Source: Alphaproteobacteria bacterium UBA6187 | GTDB taxonomy: Bacteria > Pseudomonadota > Alphaproteobacteria > Rickettsiales > UBA6187 | Length of the DNA: 15,968 nucleotides | Reading direction: 5' to 3' | Assembly (NCBI GenBank): GCA_002422795.1 | Contig: DITJ01000037.1 | Span: 1-15,968 of the forward strand | Shown here: one piece after another, positions 4,350-11,053 of the stretch | How positions within the stretch are numbered: position 1 is the stretch's first letter | Layout of the letters: each line of letters opens with the position of its first letter | Made by a program: the position numbers and the translations under genes | Notes under the pieces: generated by a model | What the model was told of the DNA's origin: nothing | What the model saw: the letters and a program-made list of their open reading frames with translations, nothing else | Databases searched by the model: none

Positions 4350-7006
4350 TGGATATATTCCTTATTCTTAACCAATTTTACCAGCACCGCAACAAGTTCG
4401 CCATGATTTGTTTTATTTACAAACGCATCAATACCTTCATATCCGCCTTCTTCAAATTTAGCTACGCCATCCCGCTCCGATGAAAGGGCAATTATAGGGA
4501 TGTTTTTTAGATTATCCTGTTGTCTGCATATATTTACAAATTCCTGCCCGCCAATATCCGGCATGTTTATATCGGTTACTATAGCTGCGCATTCCAGGCC
4601 TTGTTCAAGTTTCTTTATAGCATCGCTTGCACTTCCCACGGCAATAACGGAAAACCCTGATGTTATAAGCTCTGGCGGTATAAACTTCCTGAAGAATGGG
4701 CTGTCATCCACAAGTAATATCATATTTTTCGACGCAATGTTTTCCTGCGGCCTTAGCGCATCATCCTTAAACACTTCATGGAAATAATAGGATAAATCAA
4801 CCACATCACAAGTGTGCCCTTCAATAACCATTGATCCTAAGAATCCGTCTTCGCCCTTAACTATTTCTTTTCTTACAGGCGCTTGCACGATATCGAGTAT
4901 TTTTTCGGCAACCAGGCCCATATATTTATTATCATCACTAACCACCAATATCTCCTGTCTTCCGCTGGATGGAAATTTATAAGTAGGATCAATGCTGGCC
5001 AGGCGCATTAATTCCCCTCTATATTGTACCACAGGAAATCCGTGCGAATATTCAATTTCATTAACATTAAACTCTTCCAGCCTTGAAAGCATCTCAAGCG
5101 GCACAATCTTTGGTGTGTCGTCACCCGCATGGAACATAAGAAAATTTGCCTTCTGCAATTCAGAATATTCTTCTTCTAAGTGGATGTTATGAACAGGATT
5201 CTTTATATCGCCAATTTCTTTGGCAAGACTGCCAGGGTCCAATATTAATATCACACTGCCATCACCTATTATGGTGTTGCCGGAATAAATACTGATAGAT
5301 TTAAGCACTTGTGAAATAGGCTTAACAACTATTTCTTCGGTATCACTAATCTGGTCTACTATTACACCGAATTTATAATTGCCCAGTTCACATATAACCA
5401 CAAAATGGTTTGTAACCTTCACATCACCAGCTTCCAGGCCAAGCGCCCTTGCTAGCACCACAAGCGGTAGTAAATGCCCGCGCAGGCGCAACACATGGCT
5501 TTCCTGTAATGATTCTATATGGAATTGGCTTTTAGGGCCGGTTTGCACCACTTCACGCACATTTATCTGTGGAATGGCAAATTTATATCCCCCCACTTCC
5601 AGTTTCAGCACCGGCATTATGGCTAGTGTAAGAGGAATTCTTAAGGTGAATTTAGAACCTTTGCCTATTTGGGAATCAAGTTCTATAGTGCCGCTTATTT
5701 TTTCTATATTATTTTTTACAACATCCATTCCAACCCCCCTACCGGAAACAGATGTAACCTTTTCTGCTGTAGAAAAACCAGGCGCGAAAATAAACTGCAA
5801 TATCTGGTTTTTACTCATATTTTCAGCAATATTTTCAGTAACTAGATTCTTCTCTATTATTTTTTTCTTTATTATCTCTGGGTTTATACCATTTCCATCA
5901 TCAGATATTTCTATGATAATATGGCCACCGCTATGATAGGCTTTTAGACTGATTACGCCAGCCTCAGGCTTTCCTGATTTTTTTCGTGCATCAGGAGTTT
6001 CTATACCATGATCGGCGGAATTACGCACCATGTGGATAAGTGGATCGATTATTAATTCAAGCAGTTGCCTATCTAATTCCGTTTCTTCCCCTTGCATTTC
6101 TAGTTCAATTTTTTTCCCTAATTCTATATTTAAATCCCTTACTATCCTTGGCAATTTTATCCAGGCATTGCCGATAGGCTGCATACGCGCTTTCATTACC
6201 GCTTCTTGCAAACCTGCTGTAATATTGTTTAACCTTTGCAAAGCAGGCGAAAAAACACTGCCTTCATTGCTGCGCTGCAACTGCATCAACTGGTTACGCG
6301 TTAGCACCAGTTCGCTGGTATGTTGCATAAGCTCTTCCAATAAACCTATGCCCACCCTTATTGTTGGCGCAGGGGGGGTATTTTTTTCTGTGTCTGGTTT
6401 TTCAGGGGAGGCAATATAAGGTGTGGAATCGAATAAAGCCTGCAACTGGGCGCTATCACTGGCAAACTGGTTGGATATTTTTTCTTTTTGTGCTGGGAGT
6501 TGTGCAGTTTCAAACCAAGTGGCATTCGAAGAATGAGTAGGAGTACAAGGCGAGGAAGGCGTAAGCGTAGACTTACTACGTGCGGACTGACGAGACCGCT
6601 GTACGACAACCTCATTCAAAGAATGCAGCTTGGTTTCGGAAGTTAATTTTATTTTTGCAAGGAGCTGGCTATCGTCGCCTTCATGCTCTGTGCCATTATT
6701 TTCCAGGTATTTAAGCAAGCTTTTTATATGGTCAGCCGCTTCCAAAATAATTGATATAATTTCAGGGGTGGCATAAAGCGTGCCGGAGCGCACTTTATCC
6801 ATTACATCTTCGCCGGCATTGGCGACACTCTCAAGCCGTGAAAGCCCCAGGAACCCGCATGTACCTTTTATTGTATGTAAAACTCTGAAGATTTTGCCGA
6901 TTATTTCTTTGTCGCTAGGATTTTTTTCTAGCTCAACCAGTGAACTATCAAGTGAAACAAGCCCTTCTTTGGTTTCTACCAAAAAATCTGATACCAGTTC
7001 ATCCAT
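4346..7006 (-). CDS. cheA: Hybrid chemotaxis histidine kinase CheA with two CheW-type domains and a C-terminal receiver
   Basis: CheA autophosphorylates in response to receptors and passes phosphate to CheY. Domains in order: Hpt 1-105 with phospho-His H44 (HTIKGTCGFLG); linker 106-215; dimerisation segment from VGIGLLEELM (218) to about 270; HATPase 300-460 with N-box HMVRNSADHG (325-334), DDGNG (369-373) and GRGVGMD (422-428); a CheW-like regulatory domain 465-600; a second, more divergent CheW-like domain about 615-745; and a receiver 762-880 with D767/D768, phospho-acceptor D812 (VTDINMP), S842 and K865. No P2 (CheY/CheB-binding) domain is evident. Residues 124-165 are encoded by a palindromic repeat inserted in frame. 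In the receiver, K865 is followed by Thr instead of the usual Pro. It starts 21 nt after chpT and overlaps cheW by 4 nt. Confidence 0.96.
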   Translation of the reverse strand: MDELVSDFLVETKEGLVSLDSSLVELEKNPSDKEIIGKIFRVLHTIKGTCGFLGLSRLESVANAGEDVMDKVRSGTLYATPEIISIILEAADHIKSLLKYLENNGTEHEGDDSQLLAKIKLTSETKLHSLNEVVVQRSRQSARSKSTLTPSSPCTPTHSSNATWFETAQLPAQKEKISNQFASDSAQLQALFDSTPYIASPEKPDTEKNTPPAPTIRVGIGLLEELMQHTSELVLTRNQLMQLQRSNEGSVFSPALQRLNNITAGLQEAVMKARMQPIGNAWIKLPRIVRDLNIELGKKIELEMQGEETELDRQLLELIIDPLIHMVRNSADHGIETPDARKKSGKPEAGVISLKAYHSGGHIIIEISDDGNGINPEIIKKKIIEKNLVTENIAENMSKNQILQFIFAPGFSTAEKVTSVSGRGVGMDVVKNNIEKISGTIELDSQIGKGSKFTLRIPLTLAIMPVLKLEVGGYKFAIPQINVREVVQTGPKSQFHIESLQESHVLRLRGHLLPLVVLARALGLEAGDVKVTNHFVVICELGNYKFGVIVDQISDTEEIVVKPISQVLKSISIYSGNTIIGDGSVILILDPGSLAKEIGDIKNPVHNIHLEEEYSELQKANFLMFHAGDDTPKIVPLEMLSRLEEFNVNEIEYSHGFPVVQYRGELMRLASIDPTYKFPSSGRQEILVVSDDNKYMGLVAEKILDIVQAPVRKEIVKGEDGFLGSMVIEGHTCDVVDLSYYFHEVFKDDALRPQENIASKNMILLVDDSPFFRKFIPPELITSGFSVIAVGSASDAIKKLEQGLECAAIVTDINMPDIGGQEFVNICRQQDNLKNIPIIALSSERDGVAKFEEGGYEGIDAFVNKTNHGELVAVLVKLVKNKEYIQ
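6512..6636 (-). repeat. Palindromic repeat element inside the cheA reading frame
   Basis: The ends form a 26-bp imperfect inverted repeat: AAACCAAGTGGCATTCGAAG onward at 6512-6537 against a right arm ending GCAGCTTGGTTT at 6611-6636, with five mismatches. An inner hairpin pairs GTAAG (6561-6565) with CTTAC (6572-6576). On the cheA coding strand the core GGTTGTCGTACAGCGGTCT recurs as GGTTGTCGTGCAACGGTCT in the copy at 9339-9420 (17 of 19 identical). The insertion is open in frame and encodes CheA residues about 124-165 in the inter-domain linker, rich in Ser, Thr, Arg and Pro. Confidence 0.8.
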
Positions 7007-7027
7007 GGTTTATACCGGATTAGATAC

Positions 7028-7663
7028 CTAACTTACAAGAATTTCAAAATGGCTATCCCCAATATCCAGTGTAAGTTTTTTACCAATTTTTATGGCAAGC
7101 ATATTGGTTAAGTATGCCTGTACATTCTTAGAATCCATAACGGTTTCTTTAGAATCGCTTACAAGGCCCTTTTTTATATATTCCTGAACCTTTGCAGCTT
7201 TTCCTTCACCACGAACCTTTAAACCAAAATCATTTTTATTAGTTTTTATTTTTATTGTGATATTGCCACCATGAATAAGCGAAAATGAAACAATTAAAAT
7301 CATATTTAAAAGCAGCCTTACCATTTCCACTTTTATCAATTGCATTGAATCGGAATCGCCATGCGCTTCCGGCCAGGAGAAGGTAAGGTTTTTATTGATG
7401 TAGAAATTCTTAACAAGATCTTTTATAGCCCCAAGGCTGATACCTGACTGATTTTTGTTATGTCCGTAAGCCTGGCGGAAGTAAAGTAGCCTTGCTACCG
7501 CTTCCTTGGCACTTATTTCTATAAGATTTATTGATTCCGTGTGGAATGCTGGATTGGGATCTTTCAGCAATTCAACGCCGTTATTTATTGCCCCTACAGG
7601 TCCAGCCAGATCATGGCACAACCTTGACATAAGTAACTCACTAAGTTCAAAAATATCTTCCAT
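7028..7663 (-). CDS. chpT: Histidine phosphotransferase ChpT
   Basis: ChpT shuttles phosphate from the hybrid kinase CckA to the response regulators CtrA and CpdR in alphaproteobacteria. The diagnostic segment is SRLCHDLAGPVGAINNGVEL (residues 13-32), with phospho-accepting H17 in the dimerisation helices. The rest is a degenerate, ATPase-like C-terminal domain, as in known ChpT. I prefer the ATG at 7663 (211 residues); a TTG two codons upstream (7669) is also in frame, and neither has a clear Shine-Dalgarno. It is the first gene of the che operon, 21 nt before cheA, so it may be co-transcribed with chemotaxis genes. A CtrA-like site lies 47 bp upstream. Confusion with an orphan sensor-kinase fragment is unlikely given the CHDL-PVGAINNG motif. 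Confidence 0.9.
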   Translation of the reverse strand: MEDIFELSELLMSRLCHDLAGPVGAINNGVELLKDPNPAFHTESINLIEISAKEAVARLLYFRQAYGHNKNQSGISLGAIKDLVKNFYINKNLTFSWPEAHGDSDSMQLIKVEMVRLLLNMILIVSFSLIHGGNITIKIKTNKNDFGLKVRGEGKAAKVQEYIKKGLVSDSKETVMDSKNVQAYLTNMLAIKIGKKLTLDIGDSHFEILVS

Positions 7664-7689
7664 AAGCAAATATATAAGTTTTGTATTTA

Positions 7690-7724
7690 GTTATATTATC
7701 TTATCTTTCTTAAGAAACTGTTAA
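7690..7724 (-). promoter_or_regulatory. CtrA-like site and -10 element upstream of chpT
   Basis: TTAAGAAACTGTTAAC at 7710-7725 fits TTAA-N7-TTAAC, the full CtrA consensus. On the minus strand a -10-like TATAAC lies at 7690-7695, 14 bp downstream of the site, so the site would cover the -35 region as at known CtrA-activated promoters. It would drive the chpT-che operon. The match is exact, but chance hits occur in AT-rich spacers. Confidence 0.42.
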
Positions 7725-7782
7725 CTATACGTGCTATTAAAATTTTATATTCAGGGTGATTATTTATGATGTGAAAAAGCCC

Positions 7783-7947
7783 TTACTCACCCTCTTCTTC
7801 ACTGGAAAGTTCTTCTTCCACAGGAATAGCATAAGAGCCACCAAGCCACTTGCCTAAATCAACATTAGCGCAGCGCTTAGAGCAAAATGGTTTATATTCT
7901 GGAATTGTTTCCTTGCCGCAGATAGGGCATTTATTTTGTTTGGCCAA
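7783..7947 (-). CDS. yacG: Zinc-binding DNA gyrase inhibitor YacG
   Basis: YacG is a small zinc protein shown in E. coli to bind and inhibit DNA gyrase. The four zinc-ligand cysteines are present in the family pattern KCPICGK and PFCSKRCANVDLGKWL, followed by an acidic tail (VEEELSSEEEGE). There is no ATG. I chose the TTG at 7947 because GGGG lies about 7 nt upstream and the protein then starts close to the first Cys, giving 54 residues; a TTG at 7965 would add six residues. Its start lies within the 3' end of maf in another frame, so the two overlap by about 17 nt and are probably coupled. The infA-maf-yacG order is common in alphaproteobacteria. Confidence 0.9.
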   Translation of the reverse strand: MAKQNKCPICGKETIPEYKPFCSKRCANVDLGKWLGGSYAIPVEEELSSEEEGE

Positions 7948-8512
7948 GTATATACCCCAACCCAATTAAAGAATTCACCGTTTCATAAAGAGGCAGCCCT
8001 ACAACACTCGAATAAGAGCCGTTAATCCTTTTTACAAAACACCCGGCAAGACCCTGGATTGCATATCCGCCAGCTTTGCCGATACCCTCGCCGCTTTGCA
8101 GGTACATATCAATTTCCTGCTGAGAGAATCTTTTAAAGGTAACTTTTGTAGAAACAGTGCGAGATGATATTTTTCCTTCAGGATTAATAATGCATATGGC
8201 AGTTATAACATCATGCGCACGCCCCGATAAGGCGCTTAAGCATTCCTGCACCTGTTTTTCAGTTTCGGCTTTTGGGAATATAGTTCTGCCCCTGGCAACC
8301 ACTGTATCGGCAGCAATTATAAAATCAGTTTTATTATCCAGGTAAACTTTATCAGCTTTTTCCCTTGCAAGGCGTGAAGCATAGTCAGCGGGAAGTTCCC
8401 GCTTTAAGGGAGTTTCATCAATATCAGCCGATATTATTCTATCAGGTGCTATTCCGGCCTGGGCTAAAAGGTCTTTACGCCGAATGGACGCAGATGCAAG
8501 TATTAAAGGCAT
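7931..8512 (-). CDS. maf: Maf-family nucleoside triphosphate pyrophosphatase
   Basis: Maf proteins hydrolyse non-canonical or surplus nucleoside triphosphates to monophosphates (dTTP/UTP or 7-methyl-GTP, depending on subfamily), limiting their incorporation into nucleic acid. The ATG at 8512 gives 193 residues starting MPLILASASIRRKDLL, the exact family N-terminus; a TTG further upstream would overlap infA and is rejected. FIIAADTVVARGR contains the catalytic Asp, followed by ALSGRAHDVITAI and GKAGGYAIQGLAGCFVKRI. I cannot assign the substrate subfamily by eye. It begins 7 nt after the infA stop codon and overlaps yacG. Confidence 0.93.
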   Translation of the reverse strand: MPLILASASIRRKDLLAQAGIAPDRIISADIDETPLKRELPADYASRLAREKADKVYLDNKTDFIIAADTVVARGRTIFPKAETEKQVQECLSALSGRAHDVITAICIINPEGKISSRTVSTKVTFKRFSQQEIDMYLQSGEGIGKAGGYAIQGLAGCFVKRINGSYSSVVGLPLYETVNSLIGLGYILGQTK

Positions 8513-8519
8513 AAAAAGC

Positions 8520-8783
8520 CTATTCTTCGTCTTCGGCAGCAACTGCTTCAGGAGCAGTAGGCTTGCCTTTAAAGCGATGTATTACACGGGCTTTACTAAG
8601 GTCGTAAGGAGTCATTTCCACAGTAACCCAATCCCCTACCAATACCCTGATACGGTTTTTGCGCATGCGCCCTGAAGTATGGCCCAGCACTTCATGACCA
8701 TTTTCAAGCTTTACACGAAACATTGCGTTAGGAAGTAATTCAAGCACTAATCCGTTAAATTCCAGTAGTTCCTCTTTTGGCAT
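8520..8783 (-). CDS. infA: Translation initiation factor IF-1
   Basis: IF-1 binds the ribosomal A site on the 30S subunit during initiation. Residues 1-70 are a canonical S1/OB-fold IF-1: LELLPNAMFRVKLENGHEVL, HTSGRMRKNRIRVLVGDWV and VEMTPYDLSKARVIHRF. The 87-residue protein extends the usual 72 residues with a tail ending in an acidic stretch (GKPTAPEAVAAEDEE), an extension that also occurs in other alphaproteobacteria. The ATG at 8783 is preceded by AAGAGA as ribosome binding site, and a good promoter lies at 8818-8845. Confidence 0.97.
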   Translation of the reverse strand: MPKEELLEFNGLVLELLPNAMFRVKLENGHEVLGHTSGRMRKNRIRVLVGDWVTVEMTPYDLSKARVIHRFKGKPTAPEAVAAEDEE

Positions 8784-8817
8784 ATTCTCTTATCTATTAA
8801 ACTTTTAAAAGATAATA

Positions 8818-8845
8818 TTTATAACCCAAAACGCTTGAGATTCAA
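8818..8845 (-). promoter_or_regulatory. Sigma-70 type promoter for infA-maf-yacG
   Basis: On the minus strand TTGAAT (8840-8845) and TATAAA (8818-8823) are separated by 16 bp, about 35 bp upstream of the infA start. The hexamers are close to consensus; no other promoter in the spacer suits this operon better. Confidence 0.55.
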
Positions 8846-8938
8846 GGGAAAAATAATAATAGCAGTGCTTTGCTTAAGAATTATTCTCTAAAACCCGAAA
8901 TAAAATGCAAAACCGCCACGTTAATTGCAATTTGCCTC

Positions 8939-8967
8939 TTGACTTTAATTTTCTTTGTTCATATAAG
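8939..8967 (+). promoter_or_regulatory. Sigma-70 type promoter for rpmJ
   Basis: TTGACT (8939-8944) and TATAAG (8962-8967) are spaced by an ideal 17 bp, with the rpmJ ATG 40 bp downstream of the -10. It is divergent from the infA promoter. Confidence 0.6.
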
Positions 8968-9006
8968 TATTTTCCGTTTAAATTATATGAATTTTTAGGT
9001 AGCCCG

Positions 9007-9132
9007 ATGAAAGTTTTAAGCTCTTTAAAATCCGCCAAGAAGCGTGATAAGAACTGCCGTGTTGTACGCCGTAAGGGTCGCATATATGTTATAAATAAAA
9101 AGAACCCTAGGTTTAAGGCCAGACAGGGTTAA
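9007..9132 (+). CDS. rpmJ: 50S ribosomal protein L36
   Basis: The 41-residue protein MKVLSSLKSAKKRDKNCRVV and onward, ending NKKNPRFKARQG, is the long, zinc-ligand-poor (C-minus) form of L36. It contains RVVRRKGRIYVINKKNPRFK, the conserved core. The ATG at 9007 has AGG about 8 nt upstream. An in-frame upstream extension to 8905 is rejected because it lies in the promoter region and does not resemble L36. The gene is a monocistronic unit with its own promoter and a strong terminator. Confidence 0.96.
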   Translation: MKVLSSLKSAKKRDKNCRVVRRKGRIYVINKKNPRFKARQG

Positions 9133-9154
9133 TTTCTATTATATTTCTGTTTTG

Positions 9155-9186
9155 AAAAAGGAGGGTTTAACCCTCCTTTTTTATTG
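9155..9186 (+). terminator. Rho-independent terminator of rpmJ
   Basis: An 11-bp perfect stem (AAAAAGGAGGG at 9155-9165 with CCCTCCTTTTT at 9171-9181) closes a 5-nt loop and runs into a T-rich tract. It begins 22 nt after the rpmJ stop codon. Because of the A-tract it could also stop transcription arriving from the other side. Confidence 0.9.
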
Positions 9187-9338
9187 CAAATATTTCTTTT
9201 GGAAAGAATGTTTTTCTAAAACTTAAGATTATTACGATGCTGAAAGTAAGATTGAAATGGCACAATAGATGCGCTTATAGTAATTTAACTTAAGATTTTC
9301 AATTGTTTATTACAAGAGCCTATCCAAAGCTGGGGTTG

Positions 9339-9420
9339 CTTATATTTCATCATACCAAAGGTTTGCTGGTTTTGAAAGACCGTTGCACGACAACCTTCGT
9401 CAAAGATATGGAGTTGGTAT
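9339..9420 (-). repeat. Dispersed repeat copy starting at the qor stop codon
   Basis: Read on the minus strand, 9420 down to 9339 aligns without gaps to 15091-15172, with 70 of 82 positions identical by hand count. Shared blocks include CCATATCTTT, CGGTCTTTCAAAA and GTATGATGAAATATAAG. The first base of the repeat is the last base of the qor TAA codon. The rest of the spacer (9187-9338) has two AACTTAAGATT copies near 9220 and 9287 but no gene. The right-hand half of the palindrome seen at 15091 is not evident, so this copy may be truncated. Confidence 0.75.
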
Positions 9421-10397
9421 TATAGCGTTAAAATCAAAGACCCGGTAGTTTTACGTGATTCCATATCTGCATGGGCTTGAGCAGCTTGCGCAAGCGGGTA
9501 TTTTTTATATATGCTTGGTTTGAGAACCCTGTTTTCAAGCATAGTAAATATTTCAATTGCGCTTAAAACAAGCGCTTGTTTATCAGCATTATAAACCATC
9601 AAGGTTGGGCGTGTGATAAATAAGTTCTTTGCAGCCAGGCTTAGTATATTAATTGGCGGCACATTCCCGGAAGATTGCCCATAACTAACCATTAATCCGA
9701 AAGTAGCCAAGCACTGCAATGATTTTGCAAAGGTATCCTTGCCTACGGAATCATATACAACAGTAACGCCTTTGCCGCCTGTTATGCGCATAACTTCAGC
9801 AGCAAAATCCTGCTGCGTGTAGATTATAGGGTAATCGCAGCCGTTATTGCGGGCTATATTAGCTTTTTCCTGTGTGCTTACAGTGCCAATTACATTCGCG
9901 CCGATGTGTTTTGCATATTGGCACAGCATTTGCCCTACACCGCCTGCGGCAGCATGGATGAGTATAAACTCCCCTTTCCTAACCATATAGGTTCTGAAAA
10001 GAAGATAATGGGCGGTAAGTGCTTTGGAAAACATGCTAACTGCAATATCGTCAGGTACGCTATCTGGGATGCCTACAACATATTTTTCGCTGATAAGCCT
10101 TCTTTCGCAATATGCCCCGCTTGGTGCAGTGGCGTAAATCACCCTTGTGCCAACTGCTATTGTTGTGCCTGGGCCTGCGGCCTCTACTACTCCTGCGGCT
10201 TCCATTCCAGGAATCATTGGTAGTTTGGAGGCTTTATATACGCCTTTTCTATAATATATATCCATGAAATTAACACCTATAGCGGTGTGTTTTATTAAAA
10301 GCTGGCCGGGGCCTGGGCTTTTTGGATCGGCCACATTTACAAGTTTTAAAACTTCCGGGCCGCCAATTTCATTTATTATGATTGCTCTGTTTGCCAT
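9420..10397 (-). CDS. NADPH:quinone oxidoreductase, zinc-independent medium-chain dehydrogenase family
   Basis: The 325-residue protein belongs to the quinone oxidoreductase (QOR/zeta-crystallin) branch of the medium-chain dehydrogenase superfamily, which reduces quinones with NADPH. GVNFMDIYYRKGVY (41-54) is the QOR signature, GMEAAGVVEAAGPG follows, and the Rossmann dinucleotide-binding motif AAAGGVGQMLCQYAK is at 149-163. The catalytic and structural zinc ligands of alcohol dehydrogenases are absent, as expected. VVYDSVGKDTF and a C-terminal KTTGSLILTL complete the family pattern. The ATG at 10397 faces ccmD across an 83-bp spacer made largely of 7-bp repeats. The natural substrate is not deducible. 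Confidence 0.92.
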   Translation of the reverse strand: MANRAIIINEIGGPEVLKLVNVADPKSPGPGQLLIKHTAIGVNFMDIYYRKGVYKASKLPMIPGMEAAGVVEAAGPGTTIAVGTRVIYATAPSGAYCERRLISEKYVVGIPDSVPDDIAVSMFSKALTAHYLLFRTYMVRKGEFILIHAAAGGVGQMLCQYAKHIGANVIGTVSTQEKANIARNNGCDYPIIYTQQDFAAEVMRITGGKGVTVVYDSVGKDTFAKSLQCLATFGLMVSYGQSSGNVPPINILSLAAKNLFITRPTLMVYNADKQALVLSAIEIFTMLENRVLKPSIYKKYPLAQAAQAHADMESRKTTGSLILTL

Positions 10398-10403
10398 AAT
10401 CTA

Positions 10404-10480
10404 TAGTTGTTAGTTGCTAGTTTCTGGTTGCTAGTTTATAAGGGATGCTAATAACTAGCAACCAGTAACTAGCAACTAAG
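10404..10480. repeat. Inverted arrays of 7-bp units between qor and ccmD
   Basis: Five heptamers run from 10404 to 10438: TAGTTGT, TAGTTGC, TAGTTTC, TGGTTGC, TAGTTTA. Four inverted ones run from 10453 to 10480: AACTAGC, AACCAGT, AACTAGC, AACTAAG. The arms 10411-10436 and 10453-10478 are complementary over 26 bp with one mismatch around a 16-nt loop. The element fills nearly the entire divergent spacer and directly abuts the ccmD ATG, so the promoters of qor and ccmD must lie in or around it, or ccmD is read from elsewhere. Confidence 0.85.
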
Positions 10481-10612
10481 ATGACAGCATATATCGCAGC
10501 CGCATATATTACAACAGCCGGAATAATGCTGGCAGTATTTATCGTCACTTTAAAACAATATTTAAAGAAAAAAGCAGAATTTGCAAGTAAATCAAATAAG
10601 AAAGAAAAGTGA
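10481..10612 (+). CDS. ccmD: Heme exporter protein CcmD
   Basis: CcmD is a tiny inner-membrane protein that helps release heme-loaded CcmE from the CcmABC complex. The 43-residue product MTAYIAAAYITTAGIMLAVF followed by IVTLKQYLKKKAEF has one transmembrane helix and then a basic, cytoplasmic tail (KKKAEFASKSNKKEK), matching the CcmD pattern. Weak sequence conservation is normal for the family; the call leans on size, topology and position directly before ccmE. The TGA stop overlaps the GTG start of ccmE (GTGA), implying translational coupling. The ribosome binding site is poor because the ATG directly follows the heptamer repeat. Confidence 0.85.
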   Translation: MTAYIAAAYITTAGIMLAVFIVTLKQYLKKKAEFASKSNKKEK

Positions 10613-11049
10613 AACCAAAACACCAGAGAATGATTTTTATAATAATGGGTGTGGCTGCGATGTTTGCCGCGGCTTTTTTTATATTGAATAATTTTCGGGA
10701 TAATCTGGTATTTTTCTATACACCAACTGAACTGATACAGAAAAATATCTCAAAAGATAAGCAGATAAGGATTGGCGGCCTGGTTGAAAGTGGTAGCGTC
10801 ATAAAAAATGATGATATTACTGAGTTTTCTCTAACTGATACAAATAATTCCACAGAAGTGATATTCAAAGGAATATTACCGCCGCTTTTCCGCGAAGGCC
10901 AGGGGATAGTGGCGCAGGGTGCTTTGGGAAAAGATGGTGTATTTGTTGCAGATAATTTACTAGCCAAGCACGATGAAAAATATATGCCGCCGGAAGTGGC
11001 GGAAGCGCTTAAAAAATCAGGCAATTGGAAGCCGGGGGAGTTTAAGTAG
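10609..11049 (+). CDS. ccmE: Periplasmic heme chaperone CcmE
   Basis: CcmE accepts heme covalently on a histidine in the periplasm and passes it to the CcmF/H ligation complex. The 146-residue protein has an N-terminal signal anchor (IFIIMGVAAMFAAAFFIL, about 9-26) after a basic KPKHQR start, then the OB-fold beta-barrel (FYTPTELIQ, RIGGLVESGSV, FSLTD, VVAQGAL-like GIVAQGAL). The heme-binding motif LLAKHDEKYMPPEV places the heme-linked His at H121 and the heme-ligand Tyr at Y125. It starts with GTG overlapping the ccmD stop; no ATG fits the N-terminus better. Confidence 0.96.
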   Translation: MKPKHQRMIFIIMGVAAMFAAAFFILNNFRDNLVFFYTPTELIQKNISKDKQIRIGGLVESGSVIKNDDITEFSLTDTNNSTEVIFKGILPPLFREGQGIVAQGALGKDGVFVADNLLAKHDEKYMPPEVAEALKKSGNWKPGEFK

Positions 11050-11053
11050 TGAT

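Noticed and set aside
5379..5936. Plus-strand open frame of 185 codons
   Set aside because: It is antisense to the conserved kinase region of cheA and its product has no recognisable features.
6358..6615. Minus-strand open frame in a second frame of cheA
   Set aside because: It overlaps the in-frame repeat and the cheA linker; the cheA frame is continuous through here and explains the sequence.
6512..6636. Insertion sequence carrying a transposase
   Set aside because: The element is only 125 bp, has no transposase and no evident target-site duplication; it can be at most a non-autonomous repeat.
10404..10480. CRISPR array
   Set aside because: Units are 7 bp with no spacers and lie in opposed orientation; no cas gene is present.
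10417..10623. Minus-strand open frame of 68 codons
   Set aside because: It is antisense to ccmD and the heptamer repeat, and ccmD has better support from topology and position.
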